The position numbers and the translations under genes are program-made. Of a stretch of 64,000 bases of DNA, positions 9,727-20,162 are shown one piece after another (positions within the stretch are counted from its first letter, which is position 1; every line of letters begins with the position of its first letter). The stretch lies in contig NZ_JAOVQM010000001.1 of NCBI RefSeq assembly GCF_025742995.1, positions 310,001 to 374,000 on the forward strand, written 5' to 3'. Below the pieces are notes generated by a model, which had not been told where the DNA came from, did not search any database, and was given only the letters and a program-made list of their open reading frames with translations. Source of the DNA: Paracholeplasma manati. Lineage in GTDB: Bacteria > Bacillota_I > Bacilli_A > Acholeplasmatales > UBA5453.

Positions 9727-9752
9727 AAACGACGCATTTTTGCGTCGTTTTC
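9727..9752 (+). terminator. Rho-independent terminator after the Sel1-repeat gene
   Basis: A perfect 10-bp stem, AAACGACGCA / TGCGTCGTTT, with a TTTT loop, followed by a T-rich tail. Confidence 0.85.
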
Positions 9753-9835
9753 CATTTTTGATTTGAAAATGTGAAATAACCATTTATTTTTTATCGTTTA
9801 AGTCTATAATGAAGGTAGATAAGGACAGTGATAAG

Positions 9836-10822
9836 ATGGCATTATCACGACAATCTAGAATCGAACGCGAACGCAAAAACTTCATTCTCAAACGTTACTT
9901 AAGCGGCATTCTTTTAACCACCGTCGCTGCGGTAGCGTCTTTTAGGTTGTTCCAACCGGTGGTGATTCAGTTGTTATCCTTATACAATACAGCGGACACA
10001 TTGAATTATGAATTCTATATAGAACACCACCCAGATTTGAAGATGGATACTTTACGGATTACGCTCGAAAGCCCTGAGGAATATTATGAACAACCGATGG
10101 GTGTCGGTGACCAAATGGGGGTATTTTCGACCCTCATTGTGGGTCGTGAATATACCCTAAAAATCAAAGGTGATTTCGGGTTTGGAGACCAAACCGTTTA
10201 CGAAACCAAATACCGATTAACCACTAAACCTGTCGCAACCATATCCATTTCACAAAACATCCACACCTTATACTATTATCTCAACGTCACTGATATATAC
10301 GATATATTACCAACGGAACAGGTCATCCTAAATGTGTATGAATGGGGCGAATTATTTCAATCCGTTGAAATCACACTAGACCCATCGGGTAATACCCAAA
10401 GTTATGGAGAAATCAATGAGGTTAAAGCCGATGGGCATACATATCACTTCGAACTGGTATATCCAGAACGTGGGGGTTATCAGACACTATTAGAATCCGA
10501 CTTTACTACCACCAATGATCCGATGATTTATGGCAGTGCTTATATCGATATAGAAAACGTATCTTATTATTTCTATCTCTATGATTTCGCTTTAAAACGA
10601 TTAACAGACGATATTCGAATTACCCTCTATTTAGATGGCGTTAAGGTTTATCAAGACACCTTCACTTTAGATGAGACGCTTTCGATTGAAGGTATCATCG
10701 AAAACGTGGATCCAACCAAGGTGTATGAGATTAAGGTCGCGATTTACTTAGAAAAAGGCTTCACCGATATTTACCAATCATATGTGTACCAATGGGAGGA
10801 ACACTACAATGAAACTCAATAA
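9836..10822 (+). CDS. Membrane-anchored beta-rich protein, function unknown
   Basis: 328 aa from the ATG at 9836, preceded by AAGGA at 9821-9825. An in-frame ATG at 9809 overlaps a TATAAT box at 9805-9810, so the shorter start is preferred. A basic N-terminus (SRQSRIERERKNFILKR) precedes one hydrophobic segment (about 30-55), predicting an N-in signal anchor. The remaining 270 residues look like repeated beta-sandwich modules of roughly 85-100 aa (DTLRITLESPEEYYE, VILNVYEWGELFQSVEIT, DIRITLYLDGVKVYQDTFT), so probably an extracellular Ig/Fn3-like stalk. It overlaps the MscS gene by 14 bases and should be cotranscribed with it. I recognise no named family. Confidence 0.65.
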   Translation: MALSRQSRIERERKNFILKRYLSGILLTTVAAVASFRLFQPVVIQLLSLYNTADTLNYEFYIEHHPDLKMDTLRITLESPEEYYEQPMGVGDQMGVFSTLIVGREYTLKIKGDFGFGDQTVYETKYRLTTKPVATISISQNIHTLYYYLNVTDIYDILPTEQVILNVYEWGELFQSVEITLDPSGNTQSYGEINEVKADGHTYHFELVYPERGGYQTLLESDFTTTNDPMIYGSAYIDIENVSYYFYLYDFALKRLTDDIRITLYLDGVKVYQDTFTLDETLSIEGIIENVDPTKVYEIKVAIYLEKGFTDIYQSYVYQWEEHYNETQ

Positions 10823-11744
10823 AAAACAAATCACAACCATCGTATTTGGATCACTCGCAGGCATTTTCTTACTACTCGCGATTTTAGGCAAATACATTTT
10901 TAAACCAGGCACTTTATTATATGAACTATCGGCTGATAACATTGGTAAGTTTTTCGGAATCGTCGATTTCTTTGATAACAACGTACCGAATATTGTCGAA
11001 ACCATCGCCGTGGTGGTGTTCTTGTGGGTAATATCCAAAGTATTTGAACTCATATTGAAGCTCATCACCTTACGAGGTAAGAAATCGAGAACCATCGCGA
11101 ATCTGCTCGCTTCCATGATCAAGTATGGCGTTCTCATTGTGGGTGCATTCCTCATTCTATCCGCTTGGGGTGTACAAACACCGACCTTACTCGCTTCTTT
11201 AGGTATTTTAGGGTTGGCTTTAACCTTTGGTGCACAATCCTTGGTTGAAGACATCCTTGCGGGACTATTCATCATATTTGAAGACCAATTTGAAATCAAT
11301 GACATCATTCAAATTGGTGACTTTAGAGGCCGTGTCACCGATATTGGTGTACGCGTCACCAAATTTGAAGACATCAACGGTGACATCAAAATCATCAATA
11401 ACTCAGATATTCGCGGCGCAATCAATACAACCAATAAGCTTTCTCCAGCAATCTGTGATGTGTCGGTATCTTATGGGGCGAATCTAAAAGACATCGAAGA
11501 AGTCATTAAAAAGAATCTTCACCGTTTGAAAGAAGCCATTCCACACATCAAAGAAGGTCCATTCTATTATGGTGTTCAAGAACTCGGTGCCTCAGGGGTT
11601 GTTTTAAGAATCTACGCGAAGTGTGAAGAAAACGACAAGTACGGTGTTAGAAGACAACTCAACAGAGAAATCAAACTCATTTTTGATGAAAACAACATTG
11701 AAATTCCATTCAACCAAATCGTGGTACATCAAGCAAAAGAATAA
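10809..11744 (+). CDS. Small-conductance mechanosensitive channel (MscS family)
   Basis: 311 aa from the ATG at 10809, with GGGAGGA 8 bases upstream. Three N-terminal transmembrane segments are followed by the pore-lining helix and beta domain signature: LGLALTFGAQSLVEDILAG, then FIIFEDQFEINDIIQIGDFRG and IINNSDI. These channels release solutes on hypo-osmotic shock, which would matter particularly in a wall-deficient cell. The gene is coupled to the anchored beta-rich protein gene upstream and followed by a terminator. Confidence 0.93.
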   Translation: MKLNKKQITTIVFGSLAGIFLLLAILGKYIFKPGTLLYELSADNIGKFFGIVDFFDNNVPNIVETIAVVVFLWVISKVFELILKLITLRGKKSRTIANLLASMIKYGVLIVGAFLILSAWGVQTPTLLASLGILGLALTFGAQSLVEDILAGLFIIFEDQFEINDIIQIGDFRGRVTDIGVRVTKFEDINGDIKIINNSDIRGAINTTNKLSPAICDVSVSYGANLKDIEEVIKKNLHRLKEAIPHIKEGPFYYGVQELGASGVVLRIYAKCEENDKYGVRRQLNREIKLIFDENNIEIPFNQIVVHQAKE

Positions 11745-11803
11745 TTACATTAAAATAATCGATTTGTAGTAATGGAATAAAAATAACACACATAAAAATA
11801 ACA

Positions 11804-11839
11804 AAAAGTGCTTTCATGAAATCGAAAACACTTTTTTTG
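11804..11839 (+). terminator. Rho-independent terminator after the MscS gene
   Basis: AAAAGTGCTTTC and GAAAACACTTTT pair with one mismatch around an 8-nt loop, ending in a run of T. Confidence 0.8.
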
Positions 11840-11903
11840 TATCTTTTAGTTGATTTTTTCGTGCTGATTTGTAACAATATAAGCATTGGAGGATTTAAAC
11901 CCT

Positions 11904-13238
11904 ATGTATACCCGTGAAGACATTTTACAATTAGCTAAAGACAATGATGTTAGGTATGTTAGATTACAGTTTACCGATATGTTAGGTACGGTAAAGAACG
12001 TTGAGATTCCAGTGACCAATTTACATAAGGCACTCGATAATGATGTGATGTTCGATGGTTCATCGATCAAAGGCTTCGTTCGTATTGATGAAGCAGACAT
12101 GTATTTATACCCAGATTTAAATACGTGGTTGGTACTTGAATGGGAAAAACCCCCATTTGGAAAAGTGGCTCGTTTGATTTGTGATGTATATAAATCCGAT
12201 AGAACCCCTTATGAAGCTGACCCACGTTTTGTATTAAAGAAAAACCTCGCCGAATTAAAAAAACTCGGCTTTGACAAGTTCAACGTTGGCGTTGAACCTG
12301 AGTTCTTCTTATTTAAGTTAGACGCTCATGGCAAACCAACAATGGAATTCTCGGATATGGGCGGATATTTCGATTTATCTCCAATCGATGGGTCTGAAGA
12401 CGTCCGTAGGGATATTGTATTAGAACTTCAAAAGATGGGCTTTGAAATGGAAGTATCACACCATGAGGTTGCGTATGGCCAACATGAAATCAACTTCCAT
12501 TTTGACAATGCATTAGAAGCTTGTGATAACATTCAAACCTTTAAAGTATTGGTCAAGAATGTCGCGAGACGCCATGGCTATCACGCCACATTCATGCCAA
12601 AACCAGTTCAAGGCATCAACGGTTCAGGGATGCACTCTAACTTATCCATCTCCGATAAAGATGGAAAGAATGTATTCTATGATCCATCCGTTGAAAATGG
12701 CTTGAGTAAGACAGCACTTCATTTCATCGCTGGTGTGATGAAACATGCCCAAGAATTTGGATTAGTTACCAACCCAATCGTGAACTCATACAAACGTTTG
12801 GTTCCTGGTTATGAAGCACCTGTATATATCGCTTGGAGTGATTCGAATAGAAGTACCATGATTCGTATCCCTGCGGCTAGAGGTAAAGGCCAACGAATTG
12901 AAGTTCGTTCTGTTGACCCAGCTGCAAACCCATATCTCGCGATGGCGGTATTGTTAGCCTCTGGTTTGGATGGCGTACGCAATGAACTCACAGCTTTAAA
13001 CCCACTCAAGAAGAACTTGTTTAAGATGTCTGAAACCGAACGTCGTCGTTTAGGCATTAAGAACCTACCAGAAGATTTAAAGAAAGCCATTGAATACTTT
13101 GTCGATTCACCACTCATGAAAGAAGCGTTAGGCGATGAATTGTTTGAAAAATACATCGAAGCCAAAGAACGTGAATGGGACGAATACAAGATGAAAGTGA
13201 CCGCTTGGGAATTAGAAAAGTATTTACCAATCATCTAA
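11904..13238 (+). CDS. glnA: Glutamine synthetase, type I (GSI-alpha)
   Basis: ATP-dependent amidation of glutamate to glutamine; the dodecameric cytosolic enzyme. 444 aa from the ATG at 11904 (TTGGAGGA lies 11 bases upstream, and an apparent TTG start at 11886 is part of that site). Signatures: [52 protein letters not shown] and [21 protein letters not shown]. Near the C-terminus the sequence [12 protein letters not shown] lacks the adenylylation tyrosine context of GSI-beta enzymes, as in Bacillus. No GlnR-type operator was evident upstream; a weak TTGATT/AACAAT promoter at 11850-11878 is possible. It is a single-gene unit. Confidence 0.96.
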   Translation: MYTREDILQLAKDNDVRYVRLQFTDMLGTVKNVEIPVTNLHKALDNDVMFDGSSIKGFVRIDEADMYLYPDLNTWLVLEWEKPPFGKVARLICDVYKSDRTPYEADPRFVLKKNLAELKKLGFDKFNVGVEPEFFLFKLDAHGKPTMEFSDMGGYFDLSPIDGSEDVRRDIVLELQKMGFEMEVSHHEVAYGQHEINFHFDNALEACDNIQTFKVLVKNVARRHGYHATFMPKPVQGINGSGMHSNLSISDKDGKNVFYDPSVENGLSKTALHFIAGVMKHAQEFGLVTNPIVNSYKRLVPGYEAPVYIAWSDSNRSTMIRIPAARGKGQRIEVRSVDPAANPYLAMAVLLASGLDGVRNELTALNPLKKNLFKMSETERRRLGIKNLPEDLKKAIEYFVDSPLMKEALGDELFEKYIEAKEREWDEYKMKVTAWELEKYLPII

Positions 13239-13245
13239 AAACGAT

Positions 13246-13280
13246 AGACAAATGCGTGATGTAAGCGCATTTGTCTTTTT
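13246..13280 (+). terminator. Rho-independent terminator after glnA
   Basis: AGACAAATGCG (13246-13256) pairs with CGCATTTGTCT (13266-13276); a T-rich tail follows. Confidence 0.88.
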
Positions 13281-13295
13281 CTTTTCAATGACACT

Positions 13296-14630
<1,335 letters not shown>

Positions 14631-14632
<2 letters not shown>

Positions 14633-14660
14633 AGCGCGAGTTTGCGCTTTTATTCTTTTA
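14631..14660 (+). terminator. Rho-independent terminator after purA
   Basis: AAAGCGC and GCGCTTT form a 7-bp stem with a 6-nt loop followed by TATTCTTTT; it begins within the purA stop. Confidence 0.8.
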
Positions 14661-15172
14661 AGCTTATTTATAACGACGATCACTAAAAATCGAACAATTA
14701 TTTAGAAGTAAAACGAGTTCATGAGTTAATGCTTGATTCATGTTCAATTTTGAACGAAAAAGAAAAAAAATCGGTTTTTAAACATTTCAAGTCGGTTATT
14801 GAATAATGGCTTTGTTGTGAGAATAAGTGATATTTTTTATTAAACAAACATTTTGATAAAACATTGAAATGTATTTGAAATGATAACTAGATAAAAAACG
14901 TGTTAAAATGAGATATCGTCTATTTATATGAACTAGATTTCATGCGAAAATCCACGACATTCAACACTTTATATTAATTTATATGATATAATCATAATGT
15001 GTCATTTTTGAGTGGAATATGTCCATTTATTGTAAGATTACATTTTAATTACAAAACACTAGGCGATTTATATATACATGATAACAACTAGTGTTATAAT
15101 GAGATAAAATGATTTGAACTTAAAATCAATATAAATAGTATTTATAGTGGGGATTACTTGGGAGGGACAAGT
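14661..15172 (+). other. AT-rich leader of the amino-sugar/polysaccharide region
   Basis: About 510 bases without a credible gene. It contains AATCGAACAAT (14688-14698), which recurs at 29784; a near-perfect palindrome, GTTCAATTTTGAAC (14742-14755); two similar extended -10 boxes 191 bp apart, TGTTAAAAT (14901-14909) and TGTTATAAT (15092-15100), each followed by GAGATA; and TTGAAC-17-TAGTAT (15113-15141) close to capD. No riboswitch class was recognised. Confidence 0.5.
15092..15141 (+). promoter_or_regulatory. Probable promoters of capD-glmSMU
   Basis: Two candidates: the extended -10 TG-T-TATAAT (15092-15100), and TTGAAC (15113-15118)/TAGTAT (15136-15141) with 17-bp spacing. Either would transcribe into the gene at 15173, whose ribosome-binding site is GGGAGGG at 15160-15166. 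Confidence 0.5.
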
Positions 15173-17044
15173 ATGCCAATTAAATTGAACAAACAACAGA
15201 TCCTCCATGATCTGGGTATGATGGTCGTTGACATCATATTAATATTTTTTGCGTATTTCGCTACCATCATGATGTATATGGCGGTGGATGTAGAGTACGA
15301 GATTGATATCATGATGTTAGCTATTGCATTACCTTCCATAGCCATTTTTAAAATAGTTGTCATGTATGCTTTAGGCATTTACCGAATGTTATCAAGACAT
15401 GTGGGATTCGAAGATGTCATGCGTATATCTATCGCAGCTGTCATAACCAATGTGGTGATTGTATTATACATCGCCATGACCAACCATTTATTCATGTTTA
15501 AATCCGCGTATATATTCATTACACCGATTGAAATCATTCTATTGACTGTACCGCGTGTATTGAACCGTATTCGTCTATTCATAAAAACCAATATTTTTGT
15601 CAATCCAAATGAAGGTAGAAGAACCCTCATCATTGGTGCAGGTTCCGCAGGTGAACTTGTATTAAGAGAAATCTATCGCAATAAAGATTTGACCAACCAC
15701 CCTGTCGCATTCCTCGATGACAATCCTAATAAGATTGGCAATCGATTGAATGGGATTTTAATTGTAGGTCCAGTGGAACACATCAGTAAATTCATTGATG
15801 ATTTCAACGTCGAAGAAATCATTTTAGCCATTGCTGACTACCCAATTGAAAAACTCAATTGGCTCGTCAAAGAAGTTTCTAAATATAAACTCAAAATCAA
15901 AAAACTATTATCTTATAGCGATGTCGATCGTGGCAATCCAAAAATCGTCAACGTTAAAGTTGAAGACTTATTGAATCGCCAAGAAATCCACTTAGACAAT
16001 AAAGGTATTTCATCATTTATCAAAGACGAAACCGTATTGGTCACCGGTGGTGGCGGTTCTATCGGTAGTGAACTCTGCCGACAAATCGCTGAGCTTAGAC
16101 CAAAGACGCTGGTTATTTTTGATATTTACGAAAATAACGCGTATGAAATTCAACAAGAACTCTTAAGAAAATTTTCCAAAGAAGGCCGCAGTTCAGAACT
16201 GAATTTAGTGGTCAGAATTGGATCTGTATATAATAAGCAAAGATTAGAAACCATTTTCCAAGAATTTAAACCAACCATCGTGTTTCACGCTGCGGCGTAT
16301 AAACATGTACCACTCATGGAAGACAGTGCTGTTGAAGCGGTAAGAACCAATGTCATTGGCACCTACAATACCGCTGTACTTTCCAACCAGTATGGTGTTA
16401 AGAAGTTTGTATTGGTATCTTCCGATAAAGCGGTTCGTTCCACCAACGTTATGGGCGCAACCAAACGTTTCGCCGAACTCATCATTCAAAACCAACAAAA
16501 AGAAAACAAGACCAAATTCTCAGCGGTACGCTTCGGTAATGTCTTGGGTTCCAATGGTTCGGTCATCCCGTTATTTAAGAAACAAATCGAAGACGGTGGT
16601 CCAGTGACTGTGACCCATCCAGAAATCAACCGTTTCTTCATGACTATCCCTGAAGCTGTAAGTCTCATTCTTCAATCAGCAGTTTACGCTGAGGGTGGCG
16701 AAGTATTTATCTTAGATATGGGCCAACCAGTGAAGATTAAAGACTTGGCTGAAAAGATGATTTCACTAGCGGGTTATGAACCTTATAAAGATATTCAAAT
16801 TGAGTTCACTGGATTAAGACCAGGTGAAAAATTATTTGAAGAACTTTTAGTCGATCATAACTATGCTGATCACAAAGTAACGGATAACGACAAAATTTAC
16901 ATTGAAAAACAAAAAGAAGTATGTGATGAAGAACTGTCATTGGTAGATATTCTATTAACATTTGAAGACAAATCAAATGAAGAAATTAAACGCTTGGTTT
17001 CAAGCGTCGTTAAGACTTATAAAGTCAATGGCGTAGATCATTAA
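15173..17044 (+). CDS. Membrane-bound NDP-sugar 4,6-dehydratase (CapD/PglF/FlaA1-like)
   Basis: 623 aa from the ATG at 15173. Four N-terminal membrane segments (about 15-35, 45-70, 87-103, 112-130) are followed by a CoA-binding-like Rossmann domain (IIGAGSAG, 153-160) and the catalytic extended-SDR domain with TGGGGSIGSE (291-300). The catalytic block reads SSDKA (416-420) and NVMGATK (425-431), with methionine in place of the usual SDR tyrosine, as in large UDP-GlcNAc 4,6-dehydratases such as PglF and WbpM. Likely reaction: UDP-GlcNAc to UDP-2-acetamido-2,6-dideoxy-4-keto-hexose. GlmS, GlmM and GlmU, which make UDP-GlcNAc, follow directly; the matching aminotransferase and acetyltransferase lie at 31.6-34.2 kb. 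Confidence 0.92.
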   Translation: MPIKLNKQQILHDLGMMVVDIILIFFAYFATIMMYMAVDVEYEIDIMMLAIALPSIAIFKIVVMYALGIYRMLSRHVGFEDVMRISIAAVITNVVIVLYIAMTNHLFMFKSAYIFITPIEIILLTVPRVLNRIRLFIKTNIFVNPNEGRRTLIIGAGSAGELVLREIYRNKDLTNHPVAFLDDNPNKIGNRLNGILIVGPVEHISKFIDDFNVEEIILAIADYPIEKLNWLVKEVSKYKLKIKKLLSYSDVDRGNPKIVNVKVEDLLNRQEIHLDNKGISSFIKDETVLVTGGGGSIGSELCRQIAELRPKTLVIFDIYENNAYEIQQELLRKFSKEGRSSELNLVVRIGSVYNKQRLETIFQEFKPTIVFHAAAYKHVPLMEDSAVEAVRTNVIGTYNTAVLSNQYGVKKFVLVSSDKAVRSTNVMGATKRFAELIIQNQQKENKTKFSAVRFGNVLGSNGSVIPLFKKQIEDGGPVTVTHPEINRFFMTIPEAVSLILQSAVYAEGGEVFILDMGQPVKIKDLAEKMISLAGYEPYKDIQIEFTGLRPGEKLFEELLVDHNYADHKVTDNDKIYIEKQKEVCDEELSLVDILLTFEDKSNEEIKRLVSSVVKTYKVNGVDH

Positions 17045-17061
17045 AGAGGAGCGTTTATATT

Positions 17062-18843
17062 ATGTGTGGCATTGTAGGATACATCGGCAATAAAGAAGCC
17101 AAAGACGTCATTTTAGACGGATTAAAAAGACTAGAATATCGTGGATATGACTCAGCTGGTATGAGTCTTTTTAATACGCGATATCAAGTCTATGATGTGT
17201 ATAAAGACCAAGGTAGAGTCGATCGACTTGCTGAATCTGTTCAAAACAGCCCAGCATCGAATATCGGTATTGGACATACCCGCTGGGCAACCCACGGTAA
17301 AGTGAACAAAGTGAATGCGCACCCGCATTACTCTCGTTCACGTCGCTTTATCATCGTACACAATGGGGTCATTGAAAACTATCACCAACTCAAAGAACAA
17401 TACCTTCAAGGTGTAAAATTTGAGAGTGATACAGACACAGAAGTGATCGCCCAATTGATTGAAACCTTCGCTGGTACACTCAATGTTGAGAATGCGATAT
17501 TGACTACCTTAAGATTACTCAGAGGATCCTATGCACTCCTCATTTTGGATCAACAAAACCCAGAACAATTTTTCGCAGCGAAATACAAATCACCTCTATT
17601 GATTGGTAGAGGAAAAGAAGGCGTAACGGTCGCTTCAGACCTCATGGCTTTGATTGGATATAGCGAAGAATACTTGCCATTAGAAGATAAAACATTCGTA
17701 GTAGCGAGCCGTGATCGTGTTCAATTGTATGACATCAATCATCAAGCTTTAAACGCGAGATTCTGTCAAATTGACATGAATAATGATGACGTTGAAAAAG
17801 GCGAATATGCCCACTTCATGTTAAAGGAAATTCACGAACAACCATCCGTGGTTCGTCGTATCGTCTCTAATTACTTCGATAACGGAAAATCCCGTATTGA
17901 TGAGAAAATACTCAATGACATTAAAGATTCTGATCGCATCTATATTCTCGCTGCAGGTACTTCGATGCATGCCGGATTAATCGGTAAAAACTTATTTGAA
18001 AGACTCGATAACATTCCGGTTGAAGTACATATCGCGAGTGAGTTTGCCTATCAAAAACCACTGCTTTCTAAGAAGCCATTTTTCATCTTGGTTTCGCAGT
18101 CTGGTGAGACTGCAGACTTAAGAGCTTGCTTGGTTAATATTAAGGAAATGAACTTTCCGATTTTAACTGTTACCAACGTACCTACCTCAACGCTTGCGAG
18201 AGAAGCGAAGTATTTCCTAGAACTGTTCGCAGGTCCAGAAATCGCCGTCGCGAGTACGAAAGCGTATGTTGCACAAGTCGCTGTTTTGGCACTCATTGCT
18301 TATGAATTATCCAATAAAGATTTTGATATCAGAGAAGAATTGACTAAGGTCGCTTTATCGATTGAAAACTTCTTATCTTGTCAAAATATGTTAGACGTTA
18401 CACGCTACTTATTAACCCATAGAAACTGTTTCTTCATTGGTAGAGGACTCGATTACTATACAGGGTTAGAAGCGGCTTTAAAACTCAAAGAAATCTCTTA
18501 TATACAAACCGAAGGGTTCGCTGCAGGTGAACTAAAACACGGTACCATCGCATTGATTGAAGAAGGCACACCGGTCATCGCGATTATCTCAGATCCGAAG
18601 ATTTCACACAACACCCGAAGTAACCTCAATGAAGTTATCGCACGTGGTGCGAGAACCATTCGTATTGTTACCAGTGAGGTTGCAGAAGCGGGCGATGAAG
18701 TGATTGTGGATGCAGTGCATCCGTTACTCACGCCAATGGTCATGGTCGTACCTACCCAACTCTTGTCTTATTACGCCGCGTTAGAACGTAGTTTTGATAT
18801 CGATAAACCAAGAAATCTCGCGAAGAGCGTTACAGTTGAGTAG
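17062..18843 (+). CDS. glmS: Glutamine-fructose-6-phosphate aminotransferase (isomerizing)
   Basis: Makes glucosamine-6-phosphate from fructose-6-phosphate and glutamine. The 593-aa product starts MCGIVGY, giving the N-terminal nucleophile Cys after Met removal; RYDSAGM-type and HTRWATHG motifs complete the glutaminase domain. Two SIS domains follow (AAGTSMHAGL; SQSGETAD and STKAYVAQ). The C-terminus ends with the conserved DKPRNLAKSVTVE. It starts 17 bases after the dehydratase gene with an AGAGGAG site, leaving no room for a glmS ribozyme. Confidence 0.97.
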   Translation: MCGIVGYIGNKEAKDVILDGLKRLEYRGYDSAGMSLFNTRYQVYDVYKDQGRVDRLAESVQNSPASNIGIGHTRWATHGKVNKVNAHPHYSRSRRFIIVHNGVIENYHQLKEQYLQGVKFESDTDTEVIAQLIETFAGTLNVENAILTTLRLLRGSYALLILDQQNPEQFFAAKYKSPLLIGRGKEGVTVASDLMALIGYSEEYLPLEDKTFVVASRDRVQLYDINHQALNARFCQIDMNNDDVEKGEYAHFMLKEIHEQPSVVRRIVSNYFDNGKSRIDEKILNDIKDSDRIYILAAGTSMHAGLIGKNLFERLDNIPVEVHIASEFAYQKPLLSKKPFFILVSQSGETADLRACLVNIKEMNFPILTVTNVPTSTLAREAKYFLELFAGPEIAVASTKAYVAQVAVLALIAYELSNKDFDIREELTKVALSIENFLSCQNMLDVTRYLLTHRNCFFIGRGLDYYTGLEAALKLKEISYIQTEGFAAGELKHGTIALIEEGTPVIAIISDPKISHNTRSNLNEVIARGARTIRIVTSEVAEAGDEVIVDAVHPLLTPMVMVVPTQLLSYYAALERSFDIDKPRNLAKSVTVE

Positions 18844-18854
18844 GAGGATTAAGC

Positions 18855-20162
18855 ATGGGTAAATACTTTGGTACGGATGGCATCCGTGGGGTTGCCTTTG
18901 AAAAACTAACCGCTGAACTCGCATTTAAAGTAGGATTAGCGATTGGTAAAGTGATTCAACCAAAACAAATCGTCATTGGTACAGATACCAGACAATCGAA
19001 TAACATGCTCGCCTATTCACTCGCCTCAGGGGCGATGAGTCAAGGCGTCGATGTCTTATTCGCTGGCGTCGTATCTACCCCAATGATTGCGTATTACAGT
19101 GAGATGAATCAAATCATCGGTGTGATGATTACCGCTTCTCATAACCCTTATTACGATAACGGGATTAAAATCTTTGATAAAGGCTTTAAAACAGTCGATG
19201 AGTTAGAGTTGAAACTCGAACACATCATTGATTTTGGACCATTCGATGTCTTAGAAAAATGGGGTAGTTTAAACCTCACTCAAGACGTAGAAAAGCTCTA
19301 CATTGAATTCTATGAAAAGCTTGGATTAAAACCAAGTAAGTTATCCATCATATATGACAGTGCCCATGGTGCGAACTATCTAATCGCTAAAAAGCTGTTT
19401 GATAAGTATCATCCAAATGCACTACAAATTAACAATCAACCCGATGGTTTGAACATCAATGTCGATTGTGGTTCTACCCACATGGAAATGATATCTGAGA
19501 TGGTTAAATCCAGAAAAGCTGATATTGGTTTCGCTTTTGATGGTGACGCCGATCGTTGCTTAGTTGTTAATAAAAAAGGTGAGTTGGTCGATGGTGATCA
19601 AATGATTTATCTTTTCGCAACCCATTTGAAATCTAAAGGTGAATTACCTAAGAATCATGTCGTACTTACTAAGATGAGTAACCCGGGCATGTTAAAAAAA
19701 TTGAAAGACAATAGCATATCCTACTCCTTAACAGATGTGGGTGATAAATACGTCTTCAAAGAAATGAACGACCATGGTTATGGGTTAGGTGGCGAAGCTT
19801 CTGGACATATTATCTTAAACCACATCATGCATAGTGGGGATGGTTTATTATCTGCTTTATACCTCTTAAAAATCATTGAAGAGAGTGGCCAATCCTTGGA
19901 AACACTTTTAGGTGATATCCAATTATATCCACTCAAAATGATTAATATCAAGAATGTTGATAAAGGCGTATTGAAGCGAGATTCTGTGAATGTATTATTA
20001 GAAGATGTTAAAAAAGTCTTAAAAGACGATTACTTATTATTGGTTAGACCAAGCGGTACAGAACCGCTCATCCGTGTTACGATGAGTTACCAGGATGAAG
20101 CGGTCTTAAACCGTGAAATCAACCGCATTGTTGAACTCATAAAGAAAGAAGGTAGTGTTTGA
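18855..20162 (+). CDS. glmM: Phosphoglucosamine mutase
   Basis: Interconverts glucosamine-6-phosphate and glucosamine-1-phosphate. The 435-aa product has the phosphoserine motif TASHNPYYDNG (S95), the metal loop FDGDADRC (D229 region), the sugar-specificity loop GGEASGH and the phosphate-binding RPSGTEPLIRV. It is slightly shorter than the usual 445-450 aa, with no obvious missing motif. It begins 11 bases after glmS with TAGGAGG and ends in an ATGA overlap with glmU. Confidence 0.96.
   Translation: MGKYFGTDGIRGVAFEKLTAELAFKVGLAIGKVIQPKQIVIGTDTRQSNNMLAYSLASGAMSQGVDVLFAGVVSTPMIAYYSEMNQIIGVMITASHNPYYDNGIKIFDKGFKTVDELELKLEHIIDFGPFDVLEKWGSLNLTQDVEKLYIEFYEKLGLKPSKLSIIYDSAHGANYLIAKKLFDKYHPNALQINNQPDGLNINVDCGSTHMEMISEMVKSRKADIGFAFDGDADRCLVVNKKGELVDGDQMIYLFATHLKSKGELPKNHVVLTKMSNPGMLKKLKDNSISYSLTDVGDKYVFKEMNDHGYGLGGEASGHIILNHIMHSGDGLLSALYLLKIIEESGQSLETLLGDIQLYPLKMINIKNVDKGVLKRDSVNVLLEDVKKVLKDDYLLLVRPSGTEPLIRVTMSYQDEAVLNREINRIVELIKKEGSV

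Noticed and set aside
14661-15172. Cyclic di-GMP riboswitch in the capD leader
   Set aside because: The leader is AT-rich and lacks the conserved GC-containing junction; the GGDEF gene is far away.
15154-15633. Antisense frames across the capD start
   Set aside because: They mirror membrane segments of the dehydratase and lack ribosome-binding sites.
17045-17061. glmS ribozyme upstream of glmS
   Set aside because: Only 17 bases separate the dehydratase stop from the glmS start; no room for the ribozyme and no matching core upstream.
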